From: Lachnospiraceae bacterium
Lineage (GTDB): Bacteria; Bacillota; Clostridia; Lachnospirales; Lachnospiraceae
Assembly (NCBI GenBank): GCA_009774585.1
Contig: VSOA01000038.1
Span: 1-19,278, forward strand
Length of the DNA: 19,278 nucleotides
Direction: 5' to 3'
Shown here: positions 12,020 to 19,278 of the stretch, piece after piece
How the letters are laid out: the number at the start of each line of letters is the position of its first letter
Numbering within the stretch: the first letter of the stretch is position 1
Notes under the pieces: model-generated
What the model was told of the DNA's origin: nothing
Databases searched by the model: none
The model's input: only the letters and a program-made list of their open reading frames with translations
Program-made: the position numbers and the translations under genes

Positions 12020-12895
12020 CTAATCCTCCCAGCTTTTCTGCAGCCCATATTCCTGATACAACTGTTCACGGTATTCCCGGTCAATCAGAACACGCTTTAA
12101 ATTTTCATCTCTTCCATCTTCTATAAGTTTCTGCATCAGTTTGACAGCTCTGTTCTCCCCTTCTTCTCTTCCTTCTTCCCGCGCTATTTCCCGTTCATTC
12201 CTTATATGTTTCTCTTCATCATACTCAAAGATACTCATCGCTATCGCCTCCGCACGATTCTTTGATAAAAAATCTTCAAGGATTCCTTTTCCAACACAAT
12301 AGTCCACTGCCCTCTCAACTGCTTCCAAAAAAGACATATCCTTAGCAAATATTCTGACCTGCGCAACATACTGTGCGTACTCCTTTAATAAACGGCATGC
12401 TTCTAAAAGTTCAGAATTATGCCCCAGATTAATGTTATAAACAATTACGGTAAGCTCCAACGCAGGTTGTTCCTGCTCCTTCTCAAATGCATCAGAAAGT
12501 CTAAGCATCTGCTGCTCCGGCTGTTCAGTCATTCCGTTATAAAAAACAATAAACTTCGGCGCCGGAATCCTGACAATCCTACTACTATGTAGATCATCAT
12601 TCCGAATCCTACCTTGAAGCACACTGCTTACATAAAACAGATCCCTTAACGGCATGTTCGGATTAATTGTGGACTGATGTTCATAGAGCAGCAGTTCAAA
12701 GGCAAACACGAAGGAAATGTCATTCTTATAGTTCATATAGACTGCATTTTCCAGCGTTGTAATCTCTAAACCGTCCACGTCTGTGTAATCTGTCCCGTTC
12801 AAGGCATTATATAAGCTGAGGAGATTCTCTTTCTCCTTAAACAGCATCCTGAACACCGTGTCCTTGTAGTTGCGTTGTACATTTGTTTCCTTCAT
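12020..12895 (-). CDS. PD-(D/E)XK nuclease family protein (Rpn/transposase-like)
   Basis: 291-residue protein of the abundant clostridial 'PD-(D/E)XK transposase / Rpn' family. It starts with the usual NYKDTVFRMLFKEKENLLSL-type segment and ALNGTDY, continues with LYEHQSTINPNMPLR near residue 70-85 (Glu and Gln of the nuclease core), and ends with a charged helical tail containing REIAREEGREEGE. Rpn proteins are associated with recombination and DNA cleavage; true transposition is doubtful and no terminal repeats are seen. Where relatives usually carry Asp a few residues before YEHQ (from memory), this one reads FVFAFELLL, so catalysis may be impaired. The RBS AAGGAGG is 7 nt before ATG. It is followed with one base spacing by the small membrane protein gene. 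Confidence 0.85.
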   Translation of the reverse strand: MKETNVQRNYKDTVFRMLFKEKENLLSLYNALNGTDYTDVDGLEITTLENAVYMNYKNDISFVFAFELLLYEHQSTINPNMPLRDLFYVSSVLQGRIRNDDLHSSRIVRIPAPKFIVFYNGMTEQPEQQMLRLSDAFEKEQEQPALELTVIVYNINLGHNSELLEACRLLKEYAQYVAQVRIFAKDMSFLEAVERAVDYCVGKGILEDFLSKNRAEAIAMSIFEYDEEKHIRNEREIAREEGREEGENRAVKLMQKLIEDGRDENLKRVLIDREYREQLYQEYGLQKSWED

Positions 12896-13087
12896 TCAAT
12901 GTCCTCCTTCATGAATGTCAGCCTCTTTCTCAAACTGTCAATCGACGGAAGCTGTCTGTCACAGGAGAACCGTTCCAGCTTCTCCCGCTTTTATAATTGT
13001 TGATTGGGTTCAAAGCATGGATTTTCTGAAACATAGAATATGAATAGATATTACCGAACTGTCATAATAGAAAATATGCTTTCCACT

Positions 13088-13116
13088 ACTATAACATATG
13101 TCTGACGAATTTGTAA
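13088..13116 (-). promoter_or_regulatory. Candidate promoter of the PD-(D/E)XK gene
   Basis: Minus strand: -35 TTACAA (13111-13116), 17-nt spacer, -10 TATAGT (13088-13093), in a strongly AT-rich stretch. It would give a leader of about 185 nt. Between 12896 and 13087 I see no gene or other structure. Confidence 0.45.
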
Positions 13117-13156
13117 ATATATTTATACTTATAATTATAATATTTGACGTTATAAT

Positions 13157-13598
13157 TTATTTTTCTTCTTCAAAATTGACAATCTGAATTACGGTAAAAT
13201 GACCGTCCACATACGCAAGCTGTACGATACCGCAATTGCCGATAAAACCCTTTTCTTCACCTTCATAACAAATTGCTTTGAGAAACCTTTTAATCCCCAT
13301 ATGGGTACTTAGGATTCTCACTGTTTGGCGACGCCTCTTTCGTCCCTAAAAATATTTCTTTCAAGCCTTTCAGCCTTGTATAGGGCATCTCGGTAATCAG
13401 CTCTGCTGTATCACATGCTCGTTCTGCGGTAAAACTATATACGGAATCAAATTTGATATGGTGATCCTGATACCATTTTTTCGCAGTAAGCGCCTGTCTG
13501 ATTCCCTTCTCCGTCAGCGGAGAATCGCATTGGCCCTGATTCACATCCATCACATTGAATAAGGTCTGCCCATGCCGCATTAAAAATATTGTTTTCAT
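13157..13598 (-). pseudogene. Histidine phosphatase (phosphoglycerate-mutase family), internally deleted and frameshifted
   Basis: The 5' part (13598 to the stop at 13290) encodes 102 residues of a histidine phosphatase: MRHGQT (catalytic His9), SPLTEKGIRQA, AERACDTAELI and LKGLKEIFLG. It stops after YPYGD. In another frame, starting at 13294 and overlapping that stop, the DNA continues with 45 codons that read as the missing C-terminus: IKRFLKAI, then FIGNCGIVQLAYVDGHFTVI, ending QIVNFEEEK at 13157. Relatives are about 190-210 residues, so the middle, with the second catalytic His (usually in a SHG motif), has been lost along with the frame. The gene is almost certainly inactive. It is the last gene of the leftward run. 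Confidence 0.8.
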
Positions 13599-13634
13599 AA
13601 TAGGTTTCTATCCTCTTCTTCGCACTGCAGATTC

Positions 13635-14504
13635 CTAAAACAGTGACAACTGCTCATACCCTTTGTTCTCCGGAAATTCCCGCAGATAAGCGAAGATGCG
13701 TTCAACATCGCTCACAATGTGATTTTCCTTGCAGAAACTCCGGAAATACCTCATAAGCTCCCCCGAGTGCTCGCTGGGGATTTCATAATCATATCCGAAT
13801 CGACGGTGATACTTCTCATGCATCCCCGGAAAATGCTTATCGAGCGCGGCACAGAAATACTCTCTGTCCCCTTTTCGCAAGGTCACCCCCATCCCGAAGC
13901 AGATAATTCCATATACTCCTGCCTCGCGGCAATATTCAAGAATTCCTTCGATATTCTCCCTTGTATCGTTGATATAAGGCAGAATCGGCGACAGCCACAC
14001 CACCGTGGGAACGCCGTTTTCTTTCATAATCTGCAGTACCTCATAACGCCTTCTCGAGGTACACACCTTCGGTTCCACGATACGGCATAGTTCTTCGTCA
14101 TAGGTGGTCAGCGTCATCTGCACCACACATTTCGCCTTGCGGTTAATACTTGTAAGCAAATCCAAATCCCGCAGAATCCGGTCCGATTTCGTCTGCACCG
14201 TGACGCCGAATCCATACTCGTCAATCAGTTCCAGACACCTTCTCGTAAGCTTAAGCTGTTCCTCGCAATGCATATACGGGTCACACATCGCTCCTGTTCC
14301 AATCATACATTTCCTGCGTTTAGAGCGAAGCGCCCGTTCCAATAGTTCCGGTGCATTCTGCTTTACTTCAATATCCTCAAAGTCATGTTTCATCTGGTAA
14401 CACTCGCTGCGGCTGTCACAGTAGATGCAGCCGTGGGTGCACCCGCGATACAGATTCATACCGTTTTGAGATGACAAAATACCCTTGGCATCTACGAAGT
14501 GCAT
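13635..14504 (-). CDS. SPL-family radical SAM protein
   Basis: 289-residue radical S-adenosylmethionine protein of the spore-photolyase-like group. Cys22-x3-Cys26-x2-Cys29 (YRGCTHGCIYCDSRSECY) binds the [4Fe-4S] cluster that cleaves SAM. GTGAMCDPY and VTVQTKSDRILRD are also typical of the group, as is the C-terminal QLSLF. Unlike true SplB it lacks the usual C-terminal substrate-binding Cys context, so photolyase activity should not be assumed; the substrate is unknown. The start at 14504 is set by AAAGGAG about 10 nt upstream; the in-frame ATG at 14531 would precede that RBS. It follows the truncated MATE gene after 4 bp. Confidence 0.85.
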   Translation of the reverse strand: MHFVDAKGILSSQNGMNLYRGCTHGCIYCDSRSECYQMKHDFEDIEVKQNAPELLERALRSKRRKCMIGTGAMCDPYMHCEEQLKLTRRCLELIDEYGFGVTVQTKSDRILRDLDLLTSINRKAKCVVQMTLTTYDEELCRIVEPKVCTSRRRYEVLQIMKENGVPTVVWLSPILPYINDTRENIEGILEYCREAGVYGIICFGMGVTLRKGDREYFCAALDKHFPGMHEKYHRRFGYDYEIPSEHSGELMRYFRSFCKENHIVSDVERIFAYLREFPENKGYEQLSLF

Positions 14505-14508
14505 GATG

Positions 14509-15657
14509 TCAGTTCTCCTTTCGACTGCCATATAATTTCACTTTTTTATTTTTAAATTGTCTGATATACGGATCTCTATAGAACGCCCAGACAAGCTGCA
14601 TTGTCATCAAACACCAGATAAGCGGTTCGCATAGGATAACACCTGCATATCCTATTTTAGGAATAACGACCGCCGCAAACAGGATTTTACCGACAAACTC
14701 CATAGCGCTTGATACTAACGGCAGAATCTTCTGTCCAATTGCCTGAAGGGAAGACCGCATAAGAAACACATAGCCCAAAACAATGTAGAAGGGCGCCGTA
14801 AACCACAGATACCGCTTGCCGATATCCAGAACAACTGCCTCTGCGGACCCGGATATCAATGCGATCAGTCCCGGCGCACCCGGATATAGGATTGCCATCA
14901 ATACAATTCCCCAGCACACGCATAAAATATTTCCATAACGAACCCCTCTGCGGATTCTCTCACCCTGTCCTGCTCCACGGTTTTGAGAGACAAAGGTAGA
15001 GACAGCCATACCAGTAACGGACATCGGCATCATACAGAAGCTATTCACTTTTCTGGCAGCAGTATGCCCGGCGATCACAAGATATCCCAGACCGTTGATG
15101 GCAGACTGTAGGATTACGGTTCCCGTGGATACGATTGCATTCATCAATCCCATGGAAACTCCCTGACTAAGCAGTTCCTTGTATAGCTTAGATTCGATTA
15201 CAAAATGCTCTCCGGATGGGATCAGCAGACGACACTTCAAGTAGATATAAACCAGACATAAAATTACCGAAACACCTTGTGCCAGTACCGTCGCAACAGC
15301 CGCGCCCCGCACACCCATGCCGAACCTTGTAATAAACAGAATATCCAGAAAAATATTCAATACCGCCGCCAAAATCAAAAATACCAAGGGCGCCACACTG
15401 TTGCCAACAGCACGCAAAAGCGCGGAAAGCAGATTATAGGCAAACATTACTCCGACAAAAAGAAGCAAGGTATATATGTATGCAAAAGACAACTCTATAA
15501 CTTCTTCCGGCGTATTTAACAATCGCAGCAGCGGCATCAGAAATACGCGCGAAAGCAGTACAATCATGATCGTCATACCTGCCTTCGCTTCCGCCCGCAC
15601 AAAAAGATGTGCATCATTCGCAGGGCAGCTTAAATCCCCACTGCTGCCTGACAGCAT
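14509..15657 (-). pseudogene. MATE-family multidrug efflux transporter, N-terminally truncated
   Basis: The frame encodes a MATE transporter from about the third helix onward: LLRLLNTPEEVIELSFAYIY, LLSALLRAVGNSVAPLVFLI, NIFLDILFITRFGMGVRGAA, GHTAARKVNSFCMMPMSVTG and SLQAIGQKILPLVSS. Intact members have about 440-460 residues in 12 helices. Here the first ~85-95 residues are missing, including the usual 'PMILGNLLQQLYN...D' helix 1. The apparent first 20 residues (MLSGSSGDLSCPANDA) are just another reading frame of the oxidoreductase end. The DNA changes from oxidoreductase to mid-MATE at about 15605-15613, pointing to a deletion that joined the two. A product from an internal start (for example 15576) would lack two helices and is unlikely to work. 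Confidence 0.75.
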
Positions 15658-16591
15658 CTAAGATTCTCATCAGACGCATTGTCTCGCTATGAGGCATCTG
15701 CGCACACTCCACCTGACTGTTTCTGATTGCTTCCGCGCAGGCAATCGCTTCGTATTCATATCCGTTGATCTGTTCCGGCACCGGATAACGTGCGCTCAGT
15801 TTCCTGCTCTCATCATAGACACGGATTTCTGAGCAGTTATTTAAATCGCCCATCTCGATATAGCCCTTGTCACCATAGATGGTTCCGCGGCTATCCATAC
15901 ACGCCATCATATTGCTGTGCAGAACCGCTATCTTGTTATCCTCAAACGTCAGCGTGATTCCGTTCATCCAATCCACGCCCTCCGGCGACATAACCGCATT
16001 CGACTGAATATCCAGCACTTTTCCCGTGAAAATTGTCAACGCAAAATTTAACGGATAGACTCCTAAGTCCAGCAGCGCGCCGCCAGCCAGTTCAGGCTTA
16101 TATAACCGTTCTATATGAGTGAGGGGCGCACCAAAATCTGCCACGACAGACCGTACCTCCCCGATGGTTCCCTGCGCGATCAAGTCAGCGATCATCTTCC
16201 TGCTTGGCATATATCTTGGCCAGAATGCCTCCGCCAAAAGAAGTCCTTTCTCTCTTGCCAATGTAATCAACTCTTCCGCCTGACGGGCATTGACGGTAAA
16301 CGCCTTCTCCAAAAGCACATGCTTCCCATGCTCCAGACAAAGCCTCGCATGCTGATAATGATGCGAGTGCGGAGACGCCACATAGACAAGTTCCACTTCC
16401 GCATCTTCCACCAGTTCCTCGTAAGAACCATACGCTTTCTCAAATCCCCATTTCTCTGCAAAATCTTTCGCCCGCTCATGGCTTCTGGACGCCGCTGCAT
16501 AACATTCAAACATCTCAAGCCGGCTCACCGCCTCCGCCATACTGTTCGCAATATTTCCGGTTGCCAAGATCGCAAATTTTATTTTTTCCAT
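15614..16591 (-). CDS. Gfo/Idh/MocA family NAD(P)-dependent oxidoreductase
   Basis: 325-residue two-domain oxidoreductase of normal length. The N-terminal Rossmann domain starts KIKFAILATGNIANSMA (a degenerate glycine loop at residues 10-13), with VYVASPHSHHYQHA (69-82), the catalytic-region EKA at 95-97 (Lys96) and AEAFWPRY at 120-127. LDLGVYPLN (174-182) and the alpha/beta C-terminal domain follow. AEAFWPRY and LDLGVYP are typical of the dihydrodiol-dehydrogenase-like branch, so a sugar, inositol or diol substrate is likely but not identifiable. ATG lies two bases after the PAP2 stop, with AAAGGTGA as RBS, so the genes are coupled. Its end abuts the truncated MATE gene. Confidence 0.9.
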   Translation of the reverse strand: MEKIKFAILATGNIANSMAEAVSRLEMFECYAAASRSHERAKDFAEKWGFEKAYGSYEELVEDAEVELVYVASPHSHHYQHARLCLEHGKHVLLEKAFTVNARQAEELITLAREKGLLLAEAFWPRYMPSRKMIADLIAQGTIGEVRSVVADFGAPLTHIERLYKPELAGGALLDLGVYPLNFALTIFTGKVLDIQSNAVMSPEGVDWMNGITLTFEDNKIAVLHSNMMACMDSRGTIYGDKGYIEMGDLNNCSEIRVYDESRKLSARYPVPEQINGYEYEAIACAEAIRNSQVECAQMPHSETMRLMRILDAVRQQWGFKLPCE

Positions 16592-16593
16592 AT

Positions 16594-17160
16594 TCAGTCA
16601 CCTTTTCCCTCTCCGGAACGACTCTTCCGCTTCATGATCCACTCTGCCAACGCCTCCGCGGCGTAGCTGATCGCAATACCGCTGATCGTTCCGAACAACA
16701 CGTCGCTCGGATAATGCACACCGACATATAACCTTGAGAGCGCGATCAGAATTGCCAGAATCAACGCCGGTACACCGTACTTTCTCGGAAGTCTGCGGAA
16801 CATAATACACGCCACCGCAAAAGAACATGCCGAATGCCCCGACGGGAAAGAGGAATCCACGGGCGTCCGCACAAGATAAGTCAGCCCCTCTATCACCTCA
16901 TACGGACGCGTTCGATTCACCACATTCTTAAGAAATACGTTATTGACCAGCAATGTTCCGATAAGTGACAGGCTTGTCATAAACCCCACTTTTCGCATTT
17001 TCGGAAGCACCAGCATGAGTATCGTAAGTGCAATCCAGATTGCGCCGCCGTTCCCCAGCGTCGTAATAACCTTGAGGATTGGCGTCATCACCGGATTTCT
17101 GATTACCTCCTGAAAAAAGAGCAGTATGTTGTCGTCCAGACTCGATAAATAATTCAGCAT
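16594..17160 (-). CDS. PAP2-family membrane phosphatase
   Basis: 188-residue integral membrane phosphatase with all three PAP2 signatures: KNVVNRTRP (Lys78, Arg85, Pro86), FPSGHS (106-109, His109) and SRLYVGVHYPSD (Ser142, Arg143, His149, Asp153), between hydrophobic helices. His149 is expected to be the nucleophile and His109 the general acid, on the outer face of the membrane. Substrates in the family include undecaprenyl pyrophosphate (BcrC-like), phosphatidate and phosphatidylglycerol phosphate; the exact one is not evident. The RBS GAAGGA precedes ATG by 5 nt. It is the first gene of the leftward run starting from the promoter at 17203-17211. Confidence 0.92.
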   Translation of the reverse strand: MLNYLSSLDDNILLFFQEVIRNPVMTPILKVITTLGNGGAIWIALTILMLVLPKMRKVGFMTSLSLIGTLLVNNVFLKNVVNRTRPYEVIEGLTYLVRTPVDSSFPSGHSACSFAVACIMFRRLPRKYGVPALILAILIALSRLYVGVHYPSDVLFGTISGIAISYAAEALAEWIMKRKSRSGEGKGD

Positions 17161-17202
17161 AATTTCCTTCGTCCCCCATTTTTAGCCACCGGGCTTTTGT
17201 CC

Positions 17203-17211
17203 AGTATATCA
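17203..17211 (-). promoter_or_regulatory. Extended -10 promoter upstream of the PAP2 gene
   Basis: Minus strand TGATATACT: an extended -10 with TATACT at 17203-17208 and TG-A at 17209-17211. No good -35 is seen at the proper distance. The predicted start is about 35 nt upstream of the PAP2 gene. The rest of the 127-bp gap to the MFS gene shows no clear terminator. Confidence 0.4.
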
Positions 17212-17287
17212 TAAGACGTCATGGTTCCGAAACAAATTATCAGTATTTATTTCATTTCATATTTTATAATTGACATTACATAAATGG

Positions 17288-18526
17288 TTACAGTTTCATA
17301 AACAGCTTTCTCGCCCCAACTGCAATCATAAGTGAAACCACACCTGCAAACAATACCACTACCGCCTCATGCCCTGCCGCTAATTCAAATAAGAATCCAT
17401 ACAACGCATTCCCAAAAGGCTGTGCGCACATGGAACTTGTCATCGCCAGCGCAATCACTTTACCCACAAGATTCTGCGGCGTCTCCGCCTGCATAAATGA
17501 CATGATCTGCACCGTAAATATCGTGGAGATCACCATGATCACAAAGCAGCATATTGTGATTGTCATATAAACTGCCATACCGTTGTCCATACACAATAGT
17601 GCAAAACCCATCGGGAGCACACACATGGTGCCCATAATCAACAGATTTCCTACCTTCTTTACTTTAAGCCATCTTGCCAGAACACCGGCACCGATACCGC
17701 CCGCAATGCCGCCTGCCGCCAGCGCGCCCTGCGCATATCCGTACAGTCTGTTTGCCTGTGCTGCCTCAAAAGGAAGTACTTCCGTGATCAGATAAGGCAG
17801 ACCCACAATAATCATGGCAGATAAAAACAGATTGATGCCGCAGACTACAAGCATTCCCTGACCAATTACCGGTTTGTCCCTGCCTATAAAACGGACGCTT
17901 TCTTTGAAATCCCCCAGTGCCACTCGCACAATACCGCCTTTTACTGTCCGTTTCTGATGAGGTATCCTGATAAAAATCTCCATGACGGCGGACATGACAA
18001 AGCTGACGATGCTCACTGCCAGCACCGGAAGCAGCCCATACGCGCTGTACAGAATACCGCCAAGTACCGGACCGAGCAATGAAGCAAAAGAACTGATGAC
18101 ATTGATTACCGCATTCGCACTCATAATCTTATCCTGTGCCATCAGTGCGGGTACGCTCGCCTGTACTGCGGGCTGATAGGCTCCCGCAATCCCATACAGA
18201 ATCATTAATGTGACGGTAAGAAGAAATACCAGACTGACATGATTCATCAGCAGCATAAACAGCAGCATCAACCCTGCCGTAGAGAAATCCAATACCACCA
18301 TGATATTCCTTTTATTGACACGGTCGGCAATCAGACCGCCCACCGGCGACAATAGCACCGCCGGAATAAACGACAGCGCCATAACCGTCCCGTACAGTGC
18401 AGACGAACCCGTCTGGTTCAATAAATAAAGCGGCAATGCGAATCGAACCGCCGCATTGCCGAATAGTGAGATAATCTGCCCGATTACCACTAATGTAAAA
18501 TCCCTTGTAAATAGTTTGTTTTCCAT
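17288..18526 (-). CDS. MFS transporter (drug or siderophore efflux type)
   Basis: 412-residue major facilitator protein, with about 12 hydrophobic helices, resembling the MFS_3/EntS and macrolide-efflux type. Motif A between helices 2 and 3 is visible as GGLIADRVNKR near residues 63-73. GAYQPAVQASVPALM and NAVINVISSFASLLGPVLGGIL follow, as usual for this type. The start at 18526 is preferred over an ATG two codons earlier (18532) because GGAG lies 9 nt before the former and only 3 nt before the latter. It probably exports a toxic compound by proton antiport; the substrate is unknown. Upstream lies a palindromic operator pair (18638-18689), consistent with inducible control. Confidence 0.9.
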   Translation of the reverse strand: MENKLFTRDFTLVVIGQIISLFGNAAVRFALPLYLLNQTGSSALYGTVMALSFIPAVLLSPVGGLIADRVNKRNIMVVLDFSTAGLMLLFMLLMNHVSLVFLLTVTLMILYGIAGAYQPAVQASVPALMAQDKIMSANAVINVISSFASLLGPVLGGILYSAYGLLPVLAVSIVSFVMSAVMEIFIRIPHQKRTVKGGIVRVALGDFKESVRFIGRDKPVIGQGMLVVCGINLFLSAMIIVGLPYLITEVLPFEAAQANRLYGYAQGALAAGGIAGGIGAGVLARWLKVKKVGNLLIMGTMCVLPMGFALLCMDNGMAVYMTITICCFVIMVISTIFTVQIMSFMQAETPQNLVGKVIALAMTSSMCAQPFGNALYGFLFELAAGHEAVVVLFAGVVSLMIAVGARKLFMKL

Positions 18527-18637
18527 GATCATAGTCTCCTTTTCCCCATCAAGAATATTCTGCTCCTCATGTACCTGTTCACTCTGCCCGAATATCCCCT
18601 CCGGCTTCTGTTGCTATCATCATAAAAATACATCTTA

Positions 18638-18689
18638 GGTTGCGCGACATATTTCAGATGTCAGACCTGCAAATACCGGTTGCGCAACC
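18638..18689. promoter_or_regulatory. Operator-like pair GGTTGCGC upstream of the MFS gene
   Basis: GGTTGCGCAACC (18678-18689) is a perfect 12-bp palindrome. The left half GGTTGCGC recurs at 18638-18645 (continuing GAC), exactly 40 bp away, about four helical turns. TTA precedes the second copy, suggesting an extended half-site. This looks like two sites, strong and weak, for one dimeric repressor, perhaps MarR- or TetR-type. No regulator gene is in the window. The remaining gene-free DNA at 18533-18763 shows nothing else. Confidence 0.55.
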
Positions 18690-18763
18690 AATATTTTCAT
18701 TTTCATCGACTTTACCGTTTTTTTATTTTTCTTCTCTTAATCACCACTATTCCGCTCCTACAA

Positions 18764-19273
18764 TTATAGCACGAACATCAGAAACATCACCACATATGCC
18801 TTGCGCAAGTCTCTGTTCACCACAAGGTATACGCTGCCCATCGCCACGCCGAGAACCAAGCCGAGTATGCCGGTAAGAATATCCTTCGTAAACATGTGCG
18901 CAAGTCCCCATGTCAACCCACAGATGATTCCGCCGAAAGGGAAATTTTCCCGGTGAAACCAGACTTCACACGCCTTCTGTCCGAACACAATAATCAGCAG
19001 AAACAGCATCGCCTCAAAAGCATAATAGACATACTGAAAAACAAACAATAAGGAACCTCTGCGCTGCCATTCCAGATATACCTTAAATCCGCCCCATGAC
19101 ACATAATCAAGCCAGAACGCCGCGGCGACAAACAACAGACACAAGCCCAGCCTTACCAGTGTCATCTTCGCGCTTTTTGCCTCAAACAAATCAAACTCAT
19201 ATTTTGTCTCCGATTTCTTCATAAGAACCGCCGCAAAAATCCCCCACGTGATGCAGGTCAGAATCCAATGCAT
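18764..19273 (-). CDS. Membrane protein, CPBP-protease-like, possibly 5'-incomplete
   Basis: 169 residues visible, with about five hydrophobic segments. It begins MHWILTCITWGIFAAVLM and has a conserved-looking stretch GGIICGLTWGLAHMFTKDIL near residues 114-133, followed by ILGLVLGVAMGSVYLVV. The 'LTWGLAH' His and the following Gly-rich helix resemble the last conserved part of CPBP-type (CAAX protease and bacteriocin-processing) membrane proteins, but the EExxxR motif is not present. The reading frame is open to the window edge at 19278, so the true start may lie outside; the ATG at 19273 has no visible RBS. Function is uncertain. It is encoded upstream of the MFS gene in the same direction, 231 bp away. 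Confidence 0.65.
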   Translation of the reverse strand: MHWILTCITWGIFAAVLMKKSETKYEFDLFEAKSAKMTLVRLGLCLLFVAAAFWLDYVSWGGFKVYLEWQRRGSLLFVFQYVYYAFEAMLFLLIIVFGQKACEVWFHRENFPFGGIICGLTWGLAHMFTKDILTGILGLVLGVAMGSVYLVVNRDLRKAYVVMFLMFVL

Positions 19274-19278
19274 GATCG

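Noticed and set aside
1..19278. CRISPR arrays, tRNA or rRNA genes, insertion sequences, riboswitches or T-box leaders
   Set aside because: I looked for regular spaced repeats, tRNA-like cloverleafs, transposase genes with terminal repeats and T-box or riboswitch hallmark sequences, and found none that I could support.

Overview
The window looks like a chromosomal stretch from a motile, anaerobic gut Firmicute, most likely a Lachnospiraceae (Roseburia/Eubacterium-like). The reasons are the flagellin type, strong Gram-positive ribosome binding sites (GGAGG) before nearly every gene, lipoprotein signal peptides, a clostridial PD-(D/E)XK 'transposase-like' protein, a DUF4422 glycosyltransferase and a radical SAM/SPL protein. 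All assignments come from reading the sequence; no database search was run.

Layout. 1-991: a small zinc-ribbon protein and a GyrI-like effector-binding protein (+), ending against a convergent terminator. 992-3555 (-): a polar amino-acid ABC importer (permease, ATPase, lipoprotein binding protein). 3841-4746: a 0.9 kb segment bounded by near-identical inverted repeats, containing a catalytic-domain-only tyrosine recombinase. 4815-6122 (+): csrA and flagellin. 6489-7925 (+): a lipoprotein with DUF4163/DUF3298-type features. 7972-9117 (-): a DUF4422 glycosyltransferase. 9378-10715 (+): an SPFH/band-7 membrane protein and a ribbon-helix-helix protein. 10734-12895 (-): a two-cluster ferredoxin-type protein, a small membrane protein and a PD-(D/E)XK protein. 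13157-17160 (-): a run of PAP2 phosphatase, Gfo/Idh/MocA oxidoreductase, N-terminally truncated MATE transporter, SPL-type radical SAM protein and a histidine-phosphatase remnant. 17288-18526 (-): an MFS exporter. 18764-end (-): a membrane protein cut by, or very close to, the window edge.

The main discovery is a candidate flagellar phase-variation switch at 3841-5172. Two inverted sites (3841-3869 and 4718-4746) each have 11-bp arms around a 7-bp core, the layout of a tyrosine-recombinase crossover site, and their cores are in inverted orientation, so recombination would invert the DNA between them. The segment carries its own recombinase and, at its left end, a near-perfect sigma-28 flagellar promoter (TAAA, 15 nt, GCCGATAT). 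In this assembly that promoter points away from csrA-flagellin and straight into the left inverted repeat, which on that strand is an 11-bp hairpin followed by T7, an intrinsic terminator. Inverting the segment would aim the promoter through the right repeat, which has a mismatched arm and no T-run, into csrA and flagellin, which have no convincing sigma-28 promoter of their own. The window is therefore read as the OFF state. The design resembles the Salmonella Hin/fljB H-segment but uses a tyrosine instead of a serine recombinase. A second layer of control is likely: CsrA-type GGA motifs overlap the ribosome binding sites of csrA and flagellin.

Elsewhere there are two degraded genes (MATE, histidine phosphatase) and several perfect palindromes at promoters (SPFH, DUF4422, ABC importer and MFS genes) whose regulators are not identified in the window, except that the ribbon-helix-helix protein is a candidate for the SPFH operator.
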